A stretch of DNA of 6,948 nt from Candidatus Puniceispirillum sp. GTDB taxonomy: Bacteria; Pseudomonadota; Alphaproteobacteria; Puniceispirillales; Puniceispirillaceae. Within the stretch, counting starts at the first letter, position 1; the number at the start of each line of letters is the position of its first letter. The stretch spans positions 1-6,948 of the forward strand of contig JADHOU010000082.1 of assembly GCA_016778825.1 (NCBI GenBank), written 5' to 3'. The notes under the pieces were generated by a model, which saw only the letters and a list, made by a program, of their open reading frames with translations, was not told where the DNA came from and searched no databases. A program made the translations under genes and the position numbers. Of the stretch, positions 6,838-6,948 are shown one piece after another.

Positions 6838-6948
6838 ATGACCTATATCGTCAATGATAACTGTATCAACTGCAAATATACTGATTGTGTTGAGGTATGC
6901 CCTGTCGATTGTTTTTATGAGGGCGAGAATATGCTGGTTATCCATCCC
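6838..6948 (+). CDS. fdxA: Seven-iron (3Fe-4S/4Fe-4S) ferredoxin FdxA, 5' part only
   Basis: The first 37 codons of a low-potential electron carrier, cut by the window end; complete family members are about 105-115 residues. The N-terminus [20 protein letters not shown] is typical of the Azotobacter FdI/FdxA group. Cysteines fall at 9, 12, 17, 21 and 25; after Met removal these are 8, 11, 16, 20 and 24, the same numbering as Azotobacter FdI, where 8 and 16 bind the 3Fe cluster, 20 binds the 4Fe cluster, and 11 and 24 are free. The remaining ligands must lie beyond the window. The 90-base gap from the TerB-like gene is larger than the upstream junctions, so fdxA may have its own promoter, but I see no convincing one. 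Confidence 0.95.
   Translation, partial: MTYIVNDNCINCKYTDCVEVCPVDCFYEGENMLVIHP

Overview
The window looks like chromosomal core sequence from a free-living alphaproteobacterium of moderate GC content. The main pointers are the order SUV3-like helicase, S4-domain protein, then a seven-iron ferredoxin of the FdxA type, a block I recall from many alphaproteobacteria, and the close match of each protein to alphaproteobacterial family types. A marine lineage such as SAR116 would fit the base composition and codon use, but that is a guess. I see no IS element, tRNA, rRNA, CRISPR array or phage gene.

Layout, all genes on the + strand: (1) 1-174 is a control region with two inverted repeats, a plausible sigma70-type promoter and a strong ribosome binding site. 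(2) 175-2847 is a full-length A-type aconitase (acnA). (3) 2848-3065 is the acnA 3' untranslated region, with three successive stem-loops of which the last is a rho-independent terminator, followed by a weak candidate promoter for the next gene. (4) 3066-6747 is a tight three-gene run: a 931-residue SUV3-type helicase, 4 bases, an S4 RNA-binding protein of the HslR/Hsp15 type, 0 bases, then a TerB-like helical protein. (5) 6748-6837 is a short spacer with a good ribosome binding site. (6) 6838 to the window end is the first 37 codons of a 7Fe ferredoxin, cut by the window edge.

The aconitase is an independent TCA-cycle unit, closed by its own terminator. The helicase and S4 protein both point to RNA or ribosome handling, probably as a co-translated unit, since the junctions suggest translational coupling. 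The TerB-like protein has no known role in this setting. The ferredoxin follows in the same direction and may be partly co-transcribed.

No wholly new system stands out. The items most worth a second look are the structured acnA 3' UTR (aconitases are known RNA binders), the dyads in the acnA promoter, the in-frame 15-bp repeat and basic tail of the helicase, and the uncharacterised TerB-like member of the operon.
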